Shown: piece after piece, positions 40,296 through 49,026 of the stretch
Layout: every line of letters begins with the position of its first letter
Position numbering within the stretch: the stretch's first letter is position 1
Assembly: GCF_010993775.1 (NCBI RefSeq)
Contig: NZ_WOTO01000003.1
Location: 62,001-126,000 of the forward strand
DNA: 64,000 bases
Reading direction: 5' to 3'
From: Fodinicola feengrottensis
GTDB lineage: Bacteria; Actinomycetota; Actinomycetes; Mycobacteriales; HKI-0501
The notes under the pieces: generated by a model
Told to the model about the DNA's origin: nothing
What the model saw: the letters and a program-made list of their open reading frames with translations, nothing else
Database searches by the model: none
Position numbers and translations under genes: made by a program

Positions 40296-40455
40296 AGCGC
40301 CTCCTCAGCCGAGGGCGTGAACATTGTGTGCCCAATCACACCCGTCGCCGGACGTTATGTGATTTGCCGGCGATTGTCTACGAGCCGACAGTCGCATTCC
40401 GCCGAACGAAGCAGGTCAATGGCCCGCCGGGTCCGCCTCTTCTGACCGGAACAGG

Positions 40456-41507
40456 TCAGGAGGTCACTCCGGTGGCTTCGCGGGCGGCCGCGATGACCTC
40501 CAGCACGGTGACCGCGTCGGCCGGATCGACCGGCACCGGTGCCACTCCGCGAAGGGCGTCCCGGACTTGCCGGTAGAACTCCGGATAAGTGCCGGGAACG
40601 CTGGGAATGGTGACCAGGTTGTCGTCGGTGCCGAGCTGTCCCCATTGCGCCACCGGGTCCTCGCCCCACCCGGGCCGGGCCGGATGCCGGCCGGCTCGCA
40701 GGTCCGCTTCTTGTGGATCGAGGCCAGTCTTGACGAATGCGGCCTTGTCGCCAAGTACGCGAAAGCGCGGCCCGCCCTGGCCGGCCACCGAACTCATCCA
40801 AAGATGCGACCGGGTGCCGGACTGGTGCGTGATGGCGATGAATGAGTCGTCGTCGGACCGGGTGCCCTGGCGCCGCCGGTCGATTTCGGCGTACGCCGAA
40901 TGAACCGGACCAAAAAGCTGAATGGCCTGATCGATCAGATGGCTGCCCAGGTCGAACAAGATGCCCGGGGCCTGGTCCGCGGGTGCTTGGTCGCGCCAGC
41001 CTCGGGAAGGCTGTGGCCGCCACCTTTCAAACCGGGATTCACACCGGTGCACGGTGCCGAGGACATCTTCGGCAAGGAGTTTCTTCAGTGTCAGGAAGTC
41101 CGAATCCCAGCGCCGGTTTTGGAAGACGGTCAACATCAGCCCGCGTTCTCGGGCCGCGATGACCAACTCCCGGCCCTGTTGTGGGGTGGTGGCGAGGGGT
41201 TTGTCGATCACCACCGGCAGGCCGCTGCCAGCGCTGCCATCCCCAGCGCGGCATGGGAACCATTCGGGCTGGCGACCACGACCAGATCGAGTTGGTCCGG
41301 CCGGGAAAGCAATTCCTCGGCGGTCGGTACGACGATGACGTCGTGATAGTCGCGGCTGGCCCGGTCGGCCCGTTCCGGATTGCCGGTCACCACCGCGCTC
41401 AACTGCAGTCCGGGCGTCGCTGAGATGAGCGGGGCGTGAAAGGCCGACCCGGCCAGCCCAAACCCGATGAGGCCGACCCGGAAGGACGCTGGCGAGGAAT
41501 CGGTCAT
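40456..41507 (-). CDS. Gfo/Idh/MocA-family oxidoreductase (one frameshift)
   Basis: The N-terminal Rossmann fold is FRVGLIGFGLAGSAFHAPLI, with DLVVVASPNGSHAALGMAALAA. A frame change near 41215 joins GLPVVIDKPLATTPQQGREL, with the signature DKP/EKP Lys. The C-terminal alpha/beta domain shows LTVFQNRRWDSDFLTLKKLL, GILFDLGSHLIDQAIQLFGPV and a catalytic-region HLIDQ. About 350 residues. Members oxidise or epimerise sugar alcohols and cyclitols with NAD(P). The substrate here is unknown and no operon partner is adjacent. Confidence 0.85.
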
Positions 41508-41824
41508 GACCAGGAGTAAACCAATGGTGGCAGGATGCGGTGCTGGTGGGGTCAGCCCCCGCGACCCGGAACGTCAATCGCTGGACCGATCGGCTTGGTG
41601 TCAGGGTATTTCGGCCCGTACGGCACTCGTCTTTTCGGCCGATGGCCGACGGTGTCGAATAGGCATGACTTTGGTCATCGAGACCTTGGCTCCTGGGCAA
41701 TACCCGTTTGGTGGAGATCGAAACGCCGCCGGCAATGCGAAACGGCGCGATGCCGGTTGGCATCGCGCCGTTGGACGCGTCCGAGTGAACCGCAGCTCGG
41801 CGTTTTACCTTTGTCGGGCCGAGG
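41508..41824. other. 317-bp spacer with a terminator hairpin
   Basis: No supported gene. The spacer holds the stem-loop at 41741-41772 near the end of the Lsr2-like gene; the remainder probably contains the promoter of the divergent-facing oxidoreductase gene. Confidence 0.6.
41741..41772 (-). terminator. stem-loop downstream of the Lsr2-like gene
   Basis: AACGGCGCGATGCC pairs perfectly with GGCATCGCGCCGTT around the loop GGTT. It lies about 50 bases beyond the stop of the minus-strand gene ending at 41825. No T run is present. Confidence 0.6.
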
Positions 41825-42313
41825 TTACGAGTTGGCCTGACGGTACTGCTCCAGGACCGAGCCGGGCAGCCGGCCACGGGTGGAAATCTGCAGGCCCTGT
41901 TCCTGTGCCCAGGCGCGGACGGCCTGAGTATCGACCGCGGAAGCGCGCCGAGCGGCCCGCTTGGCGGCCGGACGGGCCGGTGCGGCGGCATTCTTGCGCG
42001 GACGGCCACGGCCACGCTTCACCGGCGCGGGCGCCGGTTTCGCTGCCTTGGCAGCCTTGCTGGCCTTCTTTGCGGCCGGCCGGGCCGCGGCCGCGCCGCC
42101 ACCTTCGATGGTCTCTTCGAGAACCGCGATGAACTGCTGCAGCGGAACCTTCTTGCCCCGCCCGGCCCGGCTCGCGCCCTTGCGCCATTCCACTGCGGAC
42201 TGACCGATCCGCAAATGCCCGATGGGCGAACCGGAGTTGTCGGCAATGGAGAGCAGAAGCCCCTTGTCGCCAACAGTGATGACCGCGTCTGCGATGTCCA
42301 GCTTGACCTGCAT
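41825..42313 (-). CDS. Lsr2-like nucleoid protein with unusual N-terminal domain
   Basis: ATG 42313 follows AGGAGAG and gives 162 residues. The C-terminal 40 residues are an Lsr2 DNA-binding domain (AVRAWAQEQGLQISTRGRLPGSVLEQYRQ, with the RGR minor-groove loop). Before it, residues 75-120 form an Ala/Lys/Pro histone-H1-like linker including an AT-hook (KRGRGRPRKN). The first 70 residues (MQVKLDIADAVITVGDKG..., LRIGQSAVEWRKG, LQQFIAVLEETIEG) are not the normal Lsr2 oligomerisation domain. It may be a gene silencer or bridging protein with a different partner interface. An AT-rich dyad lies upstream. Confidence 0.75.
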   Translation of the reverse strand: MQVKLDIADAVITVGDKGLLLSIADNSGSPIGHLRIGQSAVEWRKGASRAGRGKKVPLQQFIAVLEETIEGGGAAAARPAAKKASKAAKAAKPAPAPVKRGRGRPRKNAAAPARPAAKRAARRASAVDTQAVRAWAQEQGLQISTRGRLPGSVLEQYRQANS

Positions 42314-42398
42314 GTGCACTCTCCTCATGTCGAACTGTTGACGCGTCCGACAATCGTAGTAGATGATTTCGATCGCAGCGCGCGTGACATCCGCGATC

Positions 42399-42427
42399 AC
42401 TAGAGGAATTAATACCACTTCTCTAGT
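42399..42427. promoter_or_regulatory. AT-rich dyad upstream of the Lsr2-like gene
   Basis: ACTAGAG-N15-CTCTAGT is a perfect 7-bp dyad with an AT-rich centre (GAATTAATACCACTT), 86 bases upstream of the start codon. It may be a regulator site or, given the AT content, a self-binding site. Confidence 0.45.
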
Positions 42428-43172
42428 CCGCTTGTCGCCTCGGGAGCAGAATAATCGATAGGAACTTCGATTTCCACCCGGACCACACCGGATTGACGGC
42501 GCTGTCACGATCGGCAAAGCACCCGCGATTGCCCCAAACACGACCACCGGCGGCCACCGCGACGGCATTCTCATCCTGTTCTCATCGGGGTGATGTTCCT
42601 CGTTCACAAGTCTGGCGGCCGGGCTCGGTGTCGGTTGGGTTGCCGGCCGGTACGCCGTAACGGCACCGAAGCGGCCCATTCGGGCACCTGTTTCGATCGG
42701 TTCCGGTGGCCGCGCATCCTCCGTTGCCCGCCATCGGTGGAAGATCTGTGGTCCAGACCGTGGCCGGCGGTTGTCCGCAAAACCACTGGCCGCTGCGGAC
42801 GGTCATTTTCCGGCGGGTCGGCGGTGACTCGCCGGTGACCGCTGATCAGCCTGTCGGCCAAAAATCGGGTGCCGCGATCGGGCCGCCACCTGGCGTGCAG
42901 ATCTTGTTCGCATTTATCAAGGAGGTCGGCTCCGCTGGATCGCCGGGCTTCTGAGCGTTTCGCTCGACGGATCGTGGGTACGGCCGCCCGCCGCAATGTT
43001 CTCGTGCTGTGGTAACTATTGCCCGTCGCCGGCCACCGATCGGTGCTGATTGCGCACCAGGGTGCGGAATCGGCGTGCACGAATCGCCCGGTCAACGCGG
43101 TACGAGTAGCGTTGCGCAGCAAGATGATCGGTGCTGGCCCGCGGCAATACCGCGACGGACCGGCCGGCAGAG
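42428..43172. other. about 745 bp without a supported gene
   Basis: Reading frames across this stretch (for example minus 42604-43122) have no start context or family features and read as Arg/Pro-rich shadow sequence. No clear RNA gene was recognised. It may contain promoters for the flanking divergent genes. Confidence 0.6.
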
Positions 43173-43193
43173 ATGGGAAAGGGGGGCCGCGAG

Positions 43194-43622
43194 GTGGCGC
43201 AATCGGTAGACGCGCGACGAGATCCGGCCGACGAGCGTTCCACCGGAGAACTGGTCGGCCAGCTCTCCGGGCAAGTGTCTCAACTGGTCCGCAGTGAACT
43301 GAAGCTGGCCCAGATCGAACTGAAGGCGAAGACCCAGAAGCTGGGGGCGGGCATCGGCTTGTTCGCCGGCGCTGGCGTCATCGCTTTCTATTCCGTCGGC
43401 GTTCTGCTGGCCGCCGCGGTTCTCGGCCTCGCCGTGGTGTTGCCGGCGTGGGCGGCCGCGTTGATTGTCTTTGGCGTGATGCTCGTGGTCGCGGCGGTGC
43501 TGGTTTTGATCGGGATTCGGTTGGTCAAACGTGGCAGCCCGCCGGTGCCGCAGCAGGCTATCGAAGGCCTGAAGACGGACGTGAGCATCCTCAAGAACCT
43601 GAAAGAAAGGTCGGATCGATGA
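43194..43622 (+). CDS. holin-like membrane protein (Phage_holin_3_6/DUF1469 type)
   Basis: GTG 43194 (MAQSVDARRDPADERS) is preferred because AAAGGGGGG lies eight bases upstream; an ATG at 43173 in the same frame is the alternative. An amphipathic segment (STGELVGQLSGQVSQLVRSELKLAQIELK) precedes two membrane helices (GIGLFAGAGVIAFYSVGVLLAAAVL, AALIVFGVMLVVAAVLVLIGI). This family is chromosomal in actinobacteria and need not be phage-derived. The stop overlaps the next ATG (ATGA). Confidence 0.8.
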   Translation: MAQSVDARRDPADERSTGELVGQLSGQVSQLVRSELKLAQIELKAKTQKLGAGIGLFAGAGVIAFYSVGVLLAAAVLGLAVVLPAWAAALIVFGVMLVVAAVLVLIGIRLVKRGSPPVPQQAIEGLKTDVSILKNLKERSDR

Positions 43623-43909
43623 CGGCGGAGCAGGTAAAGCCGGCGCCCACCGCTACCGATGCCCAAAAGCCGGTCGAGCTCACCGAGGCCGAGTTGCATG
43701 CCGACATCGCGCGGCTGCGGGTGGAACTCGGCGGCACGGTCGATCAGCTGGCTGGTCGTCTCGACGTTCGAAAGCAGGCCGAGGAGAAGATCGCGCAAGG
43801 CCGCGCGGCGCTGATCCAGAAAGCGCCGGTGATCGGAGCCGCGATCGGGATCGGGCTGCTGGCGATCGGCGTGCTGGTGGTTCTGCGCGGCAGGAAGAAG
43901 AAGTCATGA
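43619..43909 (+). CDS. DUF3618 membrane protein
   Basis: 96 residues. The N-terminal half is an acidic/basic coiled helix with the DUF3618 core (ELHADIARLRVELGGTVDQLAGRLDVRKQAEEK). One membrane helix follows (GAAIGIGLLAIGVLVVL), then a basic RGRKKK tail. It overlaps both neighbours by ATGA, so the three genes are translationally coupled. Function unknown; probably inner-membrane partner of the holin-like protein. Confidence 0.85.
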   Translation: MTAEQVKPAPTATDAQKPVELTEAELHADIARLRVELGGTVDQLAGRLDVRKQAEEKIAQGRAALIQKAPVIGAAIGIGLLAIGVLVVLRGRKKKS

Positions 43910-44175
43910 AGCCGGCACTTTTGGCGTACAAGCCGATCAGCTTTGGCGCCGGAATAGCCGGCGGGTTGCTGGCCGGGATGGTGTTCCGCAAGGTTTGGCG
44001 GGCGATGGGGCACGAAGGTGACCGGCCACAGCCCACCGCGGCGGACTCCAGTTGGGCCGAAGTGCTCACTGGCGCCGCTGTCGAGGCGGTCATTTTCGCC
44101 TTGGTGAAGACCGCGGTCGATCGCGGCAGTGCGGAGGTCTATCACCGGGTGATCGGAGTGTGGCCGGGGAAGTAG
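43906..44175 (+). CDS. DUF4235 membrane protein
   Basis: 89 residues with two membrane segments (LLAYKPISFGAGIAGGLLAGMVFRKVW and WAEVLTGAAVEAVIFALVKTAVD), matching the DUF4235 pattern including the terminal RGSAEVYHRVIGVWPGK. It is the last gene of the three-gene cassette and is followed by a stem-loop. Function unknown; the cassette is widespread in actinobacteria and probably concerns the envelope. Confidence 0.85.
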   Translation: MKPALLAYKPISFGAGIAGGLLAGMVFRKVWRAMGHEGDRPQPTAADSSWAEVLTGAAVEAVIFALVKTAVDRGSAEVYHRVIGVWPGK

Positions 44176-44203
44176 CTCAGCAGGAGCCCGGCGGTTGACA
44201 AAT

Positions 44204-44244
44204 CGAAGGCGGGGTCTGTCCTTATCGGACGGGCCCCGCCTTCG
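44204..44244 (+). terminator. terminator of the DUF4235 cassette
   Basis: CGAAGGCGGGGTCTGTCC pairs with GGACGGGCCCCGCCTTCG around the loop TTATC, with G-U pairs at the middle, followed by TTATG. It lies 29 bases after the stop. Confidence 0.8.
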
Positions 44245-44333
44245 TTATGCTGGCTGGCGATTTTGTCCGGATTCGTGTCGCGTACGCGCGGTGGCTCCTT
44301 CTTGGTGCGGTGGCTGGTATTCCCGTCGAACGG

Positions 44334-44371
44334 GCGATCTTCCCGGTGATGATCGTCACCGGGAAAATCGC
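44334..44371. other. 16-bp hairpin in the MarR leader region
   Basis: GCGATCTTCCCGGTGA and its near-complement TCACCGGGAAAATCGC (one mismatch) flank a 6-base loop, 62 bases before the marR-type start codon. It may be a second terminator insulating the exporter operon, or an RNA control element. Confidence 0.5.
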
Positions 44372-44392
44372 TTGCATGGCACAAGCAACCAG

Positions 44393-44423
44393 TCGATAGT
44401 TGCAGAGAGCAAGTAACTATCGA
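44393..44423. promoter_or_regulatory. putative MarR operator
   Basis: TCGATAGTT-N13-AACTATCGA is a perfect 9-bp dyad ending 9 bases before the MarR start codon, overlapping the RBS region. MarR repressors bind dyads of about this size over their own promoters, so autorepression of the marR-MFS operon is likely. Confidence 0.65.
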
Positions 44424-44432
44424 GGTGAGGGC

Positions 44433-44939
44433 ATGTCGGTCGACACTGCGGCGGAGACAACCGCCGAGGCCTTGGTCCGGGAGCTTTTCGGGCTGATGCG
44501 GGGTCTTAAGGGGCTGCACAACGCGCTGCCGCCAGGTCACGGCTTCAAGCTGGAAGGCCCTGCGTACGGCGTGCTGTGGGCGATCGCCGAGCGCGCGCGC
44601 GGTCCGGCCGTCGGCGCTGGCCGAGCACCTGTGCCTGGATCTGTCCACGGTCAGCCGGCACCTGTCGAGTCTGACCGCGGCCGGATATCTGGCCAGGGAG
44701 ACCGATCCGGTGGACAAGCGGGCGCGCACCTTATTCGAGTAAGCCCGGCCGGTGAGGCGCTGCTGGCAGCCGAGCATCGGGCCCGGATCGACGGCGTTTC
44801 CGCGCTTGTGTCGGATTTTTCGGAAGCTGAGCGCAAGCGTTTCCTGCGCTCTCTGGTTCGTTTCAACGCAAATCTTGACAATCGTCGCCGGCAGTACGCC
44901 GAGGCGGTTGGTAGTGAGGAAGGACGGAACAAAGCATGA
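44433..44939 (+). CDS. MarR-family repressor (two compensating frameshifts)
   Basis: ATG 44433 follows GAGGTGAGG. The N-terminus is MSVDTAAETTAEALVRELFGLMRGL. The winged helix is seen in a different frame between about 44603 and 44738 (RPSALAEHLCLDLSTVSRHLSSLTAAGYLARETDPVDKRA). The original frame then resumes with IRVSPAGEALLAAEHRARIDGVSALVSDFS. Correcting both indels gives about 168 residues, normal for MarR. It overlaps the exporter start (ATGA) and probably represses it until a ligand binds. Confidence 0.85.
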   Translation: MSVDTAAETTAEALVRELFGLMRGLKGLHNALPPGHGFKLEGPAYGVLWAIAERARGPAVGAGRAPVPGSVHGQPAPVESDRGRISGQGDRSGGQAGAHLIRVSPAGEALLAAEHRARIDGVSALVSDFSEAERKRFLRSLVRFNANLDNRRRQYAEAVGSEEGRNKA

Positions 44940-46618
44940 GTCAGTCGTTGGCCGAAGCCGCCGGCGATACCAAGCGGGGGTTGGCTCTGAGCCACCGGCA
45001 GATCCTGGTGATCCTTTCCGGGTTGCTGCTGGGGATGTTCCTTGCCGCGCTTGATCAGACCATCGTCTCCACGGCGATGCGTACGATCGCCGACAAGCTG
45101 GACGGCCAGACCGCGCAGGCATGGGTGACCACGGCGTATTTGATCACGTCGACGGTTTCCACGCCGCTTTACGGAAAACTGTCGGATATGTACGGCCGCA
45201 AGCCGTTCTATCTGTTCGCGATCGGGATCGGGATCTTCATCGCCGGCTCGCTGCTGAGCGGTATAGCCGGCGACATCTACACATTGGCCGCATTCCGCGC
45301 GGTGCAGGGCATTGGTGCCGGTGGCCTGATGTCCCTGGCGTTCGCGATCGTCGGTGACATCGTGCCGCCTCGGGAACGCGGTCGCTACCAGGCGTACTTT
45401 ATGGCCGTCTTCGGTACGTCCAGTGTGCTCGGCCCGGTGATCGGTGGCATTCTGGCCGGCCAGAACACGATTCTGGGATTCGACGGCTGGCGCTGGATCT
45501 TCCTGGTGAACGTGCCGGTCGGGATCGCCGCGCTGACCGTGGTGGCGCGGGTGCTGAACCTGCCGCACACCCGGCGCAACTCCCGCGTTGACTACGTCGG
45601 TGCCGCATTGCTGGCGCTCGGGGTGGTCCCGCTGCTGACCGTGGCCGAGCAGGGCAATGACTGGGGTTGGGGCTCGGGACGGTCGATTGGCCTGATCACG
45701 CTCGGCGTGGTGGCCACGGTGGCCTTCGTGTTCTGGGAGCGGCACATGGGCGAGGACGCGATCCTTTCCCTGCGGCTGTTCAAGAACAGCGTCTTCAGTG
45801 TCACGTCGGTGATGAACTTCCTGGTCGGCATGGTGATGTTCGGTGGCATCGCGGCCATTCCGCTCTACTTGCAGATCGTCCGCGGCTATTCGCCGACGGC
45901 GGCCGGTTTCCTGTCGCTGCCATTGATGCTCGGGATCATGGGCGCGTCTTTCCTGTCCGGCCAGGTGATGTCCCGGACCGGGCGCTACAAGGTCTTCCCG
46001 ATCGTGGGCGCCGCATTCCTGATGATTGGCCTGGTGCTCTGCTCCACGCTGACCCCGGACGTGGCGATCATCGTTCCGATGGCGTATTTGGCGGTCTTCG
46101 GGATTGGTCTGGGCCTGTCGATGCAGACCCTGATCGTGTCGGTGCAGAATGCCGTGCCAGCCCGCGACATGGGCGTTTCGACCAGCTCGGCGCAGTTCTT
46201 CCGGACCATGGGCGGCACGTTCGGCACCGCGATCTTCCTGTCGGTGCTGTTCAACTCGGTCGCCGGCAACATCAAGGACCGGTTCACCGACGCCACCCAC
46301 ACCGAGCCGCAGGCGCTCGGGCAGGCCGTCGCGCATCTGTCCAAGAGCCAGCGCGACCTGCTCGCCGGCAGTGGCGGGGGATCAAGCAGCCTGAACGACA
46401 CCAGCTTCATCACCCGGCTGCCGGACGTGCTGAAGAACATCTTCTTGCATGGCTTCAACGACTCGATGACCACCGTTTTCATCCTGGCCGCCGCGGTCGC
46501 GATCCCGCTGATCGTGCTGGGGTTCTTCGTCAAGGAGATCCCGCTGCGGACGACCAACGGCTTGTCCGCGCAGCAGGCGGACGCCGATGCGACCGTCGCT
46601 CCAGCCGCCATCCACTAG
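44936..46618 (+). CDS. MFS multidrug exporter, DHA2 (14-helix) family
   Basis: Intact 560-residue protein. Helix 1 carries LLGMFLAALDQTIVSTAMRTIADKL (motif D1). The loop after helix 2 is LYGKLSDMYGRKPFY (motif A). Motif C is VFGTSSVLGPVIGGILAG followed by GWRWIFLVNVPVGIAAL. There are 14 hydrophobic segments and a large outer loop near residue 455 (KDRFTDATHTEPQALG...SSLNDTSF). It is co-translated with the MarR repressor, which points to inducible drug or metabolite efflux. A terminator follows. Confidence 0.93.
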   Translation: MSQSLAEAAGDTKRGLALSHRQILVILSGLLLGMFLAALDQTIVSTAMRTIADKLDGQTAQAWVTTAYLITSTVSTPLYGKLSDMYGRKPFYLFAIGIGIFIAGSLLSGIAGDIYTLAAFRAVQGIGAGGLMSLAFAIVGDIVPPRERGRYQAYFMAVFGTSSVLGPVIGGILAGQNTILGFDGWRWIFLVNVPVGIAALTVVARVLNLPHTRRNSRVDYVGAALLALGVVPLLTVAEQGNDWGWGSGRSIGLITLGVVATVAFVFWERHMGEDAILSLRLFKNSVFSVTSVMNFLVGMVMFGGIAAIPLYLQIVRGYSPTAAGFLSLPLMLGIMGASFLSGQVMSRTGRYKVFPIVGAAFLMIGLVLCSTLTPDVAIIVPMAYLAVFGIGLGLSMQTLIVSVQNAVPARDMGVSTSSAQFFRTMGGTFGTAIFLSVLFNSVAGNIKDRFTDATHTEPQALGQAVAHLSKSQRDLLAGSGGGSSSLNDTSFITRLPDVLKNIFLHGFNDSMTTVFILAAAVAIPLIVLGFFVKEIPLRTTNGLSAQQADADATVAPAAIH

Positions 46619-46651
46619 GCGCACTGGAGATATAGAAAGAGCACGTTTGCT

Positions 46652-46687
46652 CGGCAGGCCCCCACGGAACTTCGTGGGGGCCTGCCG
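46652..46687 (+). terminator. intrinsic terminator of the marR-MFS operon
   Basis: CGGCAGGCCCCCACG pairs perfectly with CGTGGGGGCCTGCCG around the loop GAACTT, followed by CTTTCG, 33 bases after the exporter stop. Confidence 0.85.
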
Positions 46688-46817
46688 CTTTCGTACGGAC
46701 ACAGCCGTTCGGATAGTTAGCGCGTACGCGTGCGTAGCCTTAGGCTCGCTGCCATCAGGGCATGATCCACGTCACCCCAGCTCACGTTGCCAGGCGCTCG
46801 GCCAGCGGAGGTTTTCG

Positions 46818-48455
46818 ATGCGCAGCACGATGCAGGACACACCACTGTCGATCACCCGGATCCTGAAGTACGGCACTACCGTGCACAGTGCCGCCGAGGT
46901 GGTGAGCTGGACCACGGAAGGTCCCCGCCGCCGGACGTACGCCGAGGTCGGCCGCCGGGCGGCCCAGCTCGCGAACGCGCTGCGGGCGCTGGGCATCGAC
47001 GGCGACCAGCGGGTCGCGAGCTTCCAGTGGAACAACGCGGAGCACCTTGAGGTCTTCCTGACCGTGCCGTCGATGGGCGCGGTGCTGCACACTCTGAACC
47101 TGCGGCTGTTCCCGGACCAGCTGACCTACATCGCCAACCACGCCGAAGACAAGATCATCATTGTCGACAACACACTCGTACCGCTGCTCGCGCGGGTGCT
47201 GGCGAAACTGATCACTGTCGAGCACGTCATCGTGGTCGGCCCCGCCGACACCGCGCCGATCGCGGACGCCGGCAAGCAGCTCCATGACTACGAGGAGCTG
47301 CTGGCCGCGCAGCCAGACACCTTCGACTGGGTGGAGCCCGCGGACGAGCGGGACGCGGCCGCCATGTGTTATACGTCCGGTACGACCGGAGACCCCAAGG
47401 GAGTGGTGTATTCGCACCGCTCGATCTACCTGCATTCGCTGCAGATCCTGACCCGCGAGTCGTTTGGGATCAACGGAGACGATCGCATTCTGGCGATCGT
47501 GCCGATGTTCCACGCCATGGCGTGGGGGCTGCCGTACGCGTGCCTGATGGCCGGTTCGACGTTGTTGATGCCGGACCGTTTCCTGCAGGCCGAGCCGCTG
47601 GCGAAGATGATCGCGGCCGAGAAGCCGACTTTCGGTGGCGCGGTGCCGACAGTTTTCGCCGACCTGCTGTCCTATTTGGACTCCCACGATGTTGATACGT
47701 CATCGCTGAAAGAGGTCGTCATCGGCGGTTCGGCCTGCCCACCGGCGCTGATGGCCGCTTATCGCGACCGGCACCAGATCGACGTCATTCACGCGTGGGG
47801 GATGACCGAAACTTCGCCGCTGGGTTCGGTTTCCCGGCCACCGGCCGGCGCGACCGCCGACGAAGCGTGGGAATACCGGAAAACTCAGGGCCGCTTCCCG
47901 GCCGCCGTGCAGTTCCGGCTGGCCGGCCCGGACGGGAACCTGGTTCCGACCGACGGGGTCGCGGTCGGTGAACTGGAAGTGCGAGGGCCGTGGGTGGCTG
48001 GCTCGTACCACGGCGATGCTGCGCCACCGGAGGAAAAGTTTCACGACGGCTGGTTGCGTACCGGCGATGTCGGCATGGTGACGCCGAACGGATACCTCAC
48101 CCTGACCGACCGCTCCAAGGACGTCATCAAATCCGGCGGCGAGTGGATTTCCTCGGTAGAGCTGGAAAACCACTTGATGGGCCACCCGAAGGTGGCGGAG
48201 GCCTCGGTGGTCGGCGTGCCGACGGACGCGCGCTGGGACGAGCGACCACTCGCGGCCGTCGTGGTGCGCGAAGGGGAACAGGTCAGCGCCGCCGAGCTGC
48301 GCGATTTCCTGGCCGCCAAGGTCGCCAGATGGCAGCTGCCGGAGCGGTGGACTTTCATTGACGAGGTCCCGAAAACCAGCGTCGGCAAATTCGACAAGAA
48401 GCGCATCCGGGCGCGCTACGCGGACGGTGAACTCGAGGTGATCACACTGAAGTAA
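46818..48455 (+). CDS. long-chain acyl-CoA synthetase (AMP-forming)
   Basis: ATG 46818 follows GGAGG at seven bases. Intact, about 545 residues. The P-loop-like motif is [21 protein letters not shown]. The adenylate motif is [14 protein letters not shown]. The hinge region [35 protein letters not shown] is complete. The A10 lysine is in [15 protein letters not shown]. The sequence is of the fadD/medium-to-long-chain fatty acid ligase type: it activates fatty acids with ATP and CoA. It abuts the convergent pyrophosphatase gene without a gap. Confidence 0.93.
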   Translation: MRSTMQDTPLSITRILKYGTTVHSAAEVVSWTTEGPRRRTYAEVGRRAAQLANALRALGIDGDQRVASFQWNNAEHLEVFLTVPSMGAVLHTLNLRLFPDQLTYIANHAEDKIIIVDNTLVPLLARVLAKLITVEHVIVVGPADTAPIADAGKQLHDYEELLAAQPDTFDWVEPADERDAAAMCYTSGTTGDPKGVVYSHRSIYLHSLQILTRESFGINGDDRILAIVPMFHAMAWGLPYACLMAGSTLLMPDRFLQAEPLAKMIAAEKPTFGGAVPTVFADLLSYLDSHDVDTSSLKEVVIGGSACPPALMAAYRDRHQIDVIHAWGMTETSPLGSVSRPPAGATADEAWEYRKTQGRFPAAVQFRLAGPDGNLVPTDGVAVGELEVRGPWVAGSYHGDAAPPEEKFHDGWLRTGDVGMVTPNGYLTLTDRSKDVIKSGGEWISSVELENHLMGHPKVAEASVVGVPTDARWDERPLAAVVVREGEQVSAAELRDFLAAKVARWQLPERWTFIDEVPKTSVGKFDKKRIRARYADGELEVITLK

Positions 48456-48950
48456 TCAGTGGTCGGGGTTGTCCTCGAGGCGTTTGTACGACGCCTGAAT
48501 TTCGGCCTCGGCGGCGTCTCGGCCGACCCAGGTGGCGCCCTCGACGGATTTCTTCGGCTCCAGGTCCTTGTAGACCTCGAAGAAGTGCTGGATTTCCAGC
48601 CTTTCGAACTCCGGTACGTGGTGAATGTCCCGCATGTGCTCCTGCCGCGGGTCGCGCGCTGGTACGCACAGGACCTTGTCGTCCGGCCCCGCCTCGTCGC
48701 GCATCCGGAACATGCCGATCGCGCGGGCCAGCCAGCACCACACAGCCCGGAAAGGTCGGCTCCGGCAGCAGCACCAGCGCGTCCAGCGGGTCACCGTCCT
48801 GGCCGAGGGTGTTGTCGATGAATCCGTAGTCGGCTGGATACTGGGTGGCGGTGAAAAGCACCCGGTCAAGTCTGATCCGACGGTTTTGTGGTCAACCTCG
48901 TACTTGTTGCGCTGTCCCTTGGGGATCTCGATGGTGACGTCGAATTCCAC
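48456..48950 (-). CDS. ppa: inorganic pyrophosphatase (two compensating frameshifts)
   Basis: GTG 48950 gives [23 protein letters not shown], the start of family I pyrophosphatases. Between about 48885 and 48755 the protein continues in another frame as [38 protein letters not shown], with the metal-binding DxDPxD-type motif. It then returns to [23 protein letters not shown] and [25 protein letters not shown]. The corrected length is about 164 residues. It hydrolyses PPi to drive biosynthesis. As an essential enzyme, its double frameshift argues strongly for sequence error. Confidence 0.92.
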   Translation of the reverse strand: MEFDVTIEIPKGQRNKYEVDHKTVGSDLTGCFSPPPSIQPTTDSSTTPSARTVTRWTRWCCCRSRPFRAVWCWLARAIGMFRMRDEAGPDDKVLCVPARDPRQEHMRDIHHVPEFERLEIQHFFEVYKDLEPKKSVEGATWVGRDAAEAEIQASYKRLEDNPDH

Positions 48951-49026
48951 TATCTACTCCTCTGCGAAAAGCGCACTCCATGCTTGCTTGTAGTGTCGCT
49001 TACGGAGTTGTCGTGGGAGGTGACGG

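Noticed and set aside
42604..43122. 172-codon minus-strand reading frame
   Set aside because: Arg/Pro-rich composition, no RBS and no recognisable domain; typical of a shadow frame in GC-rich DNA.
43194..44175. Holin-like gene as sign of a prophage
   Set aside because: The family is chromosomal in actinobacteria and is joined to DUF3618 and DUF4235 genes; no phage structural, integrase or lysis genes are near.
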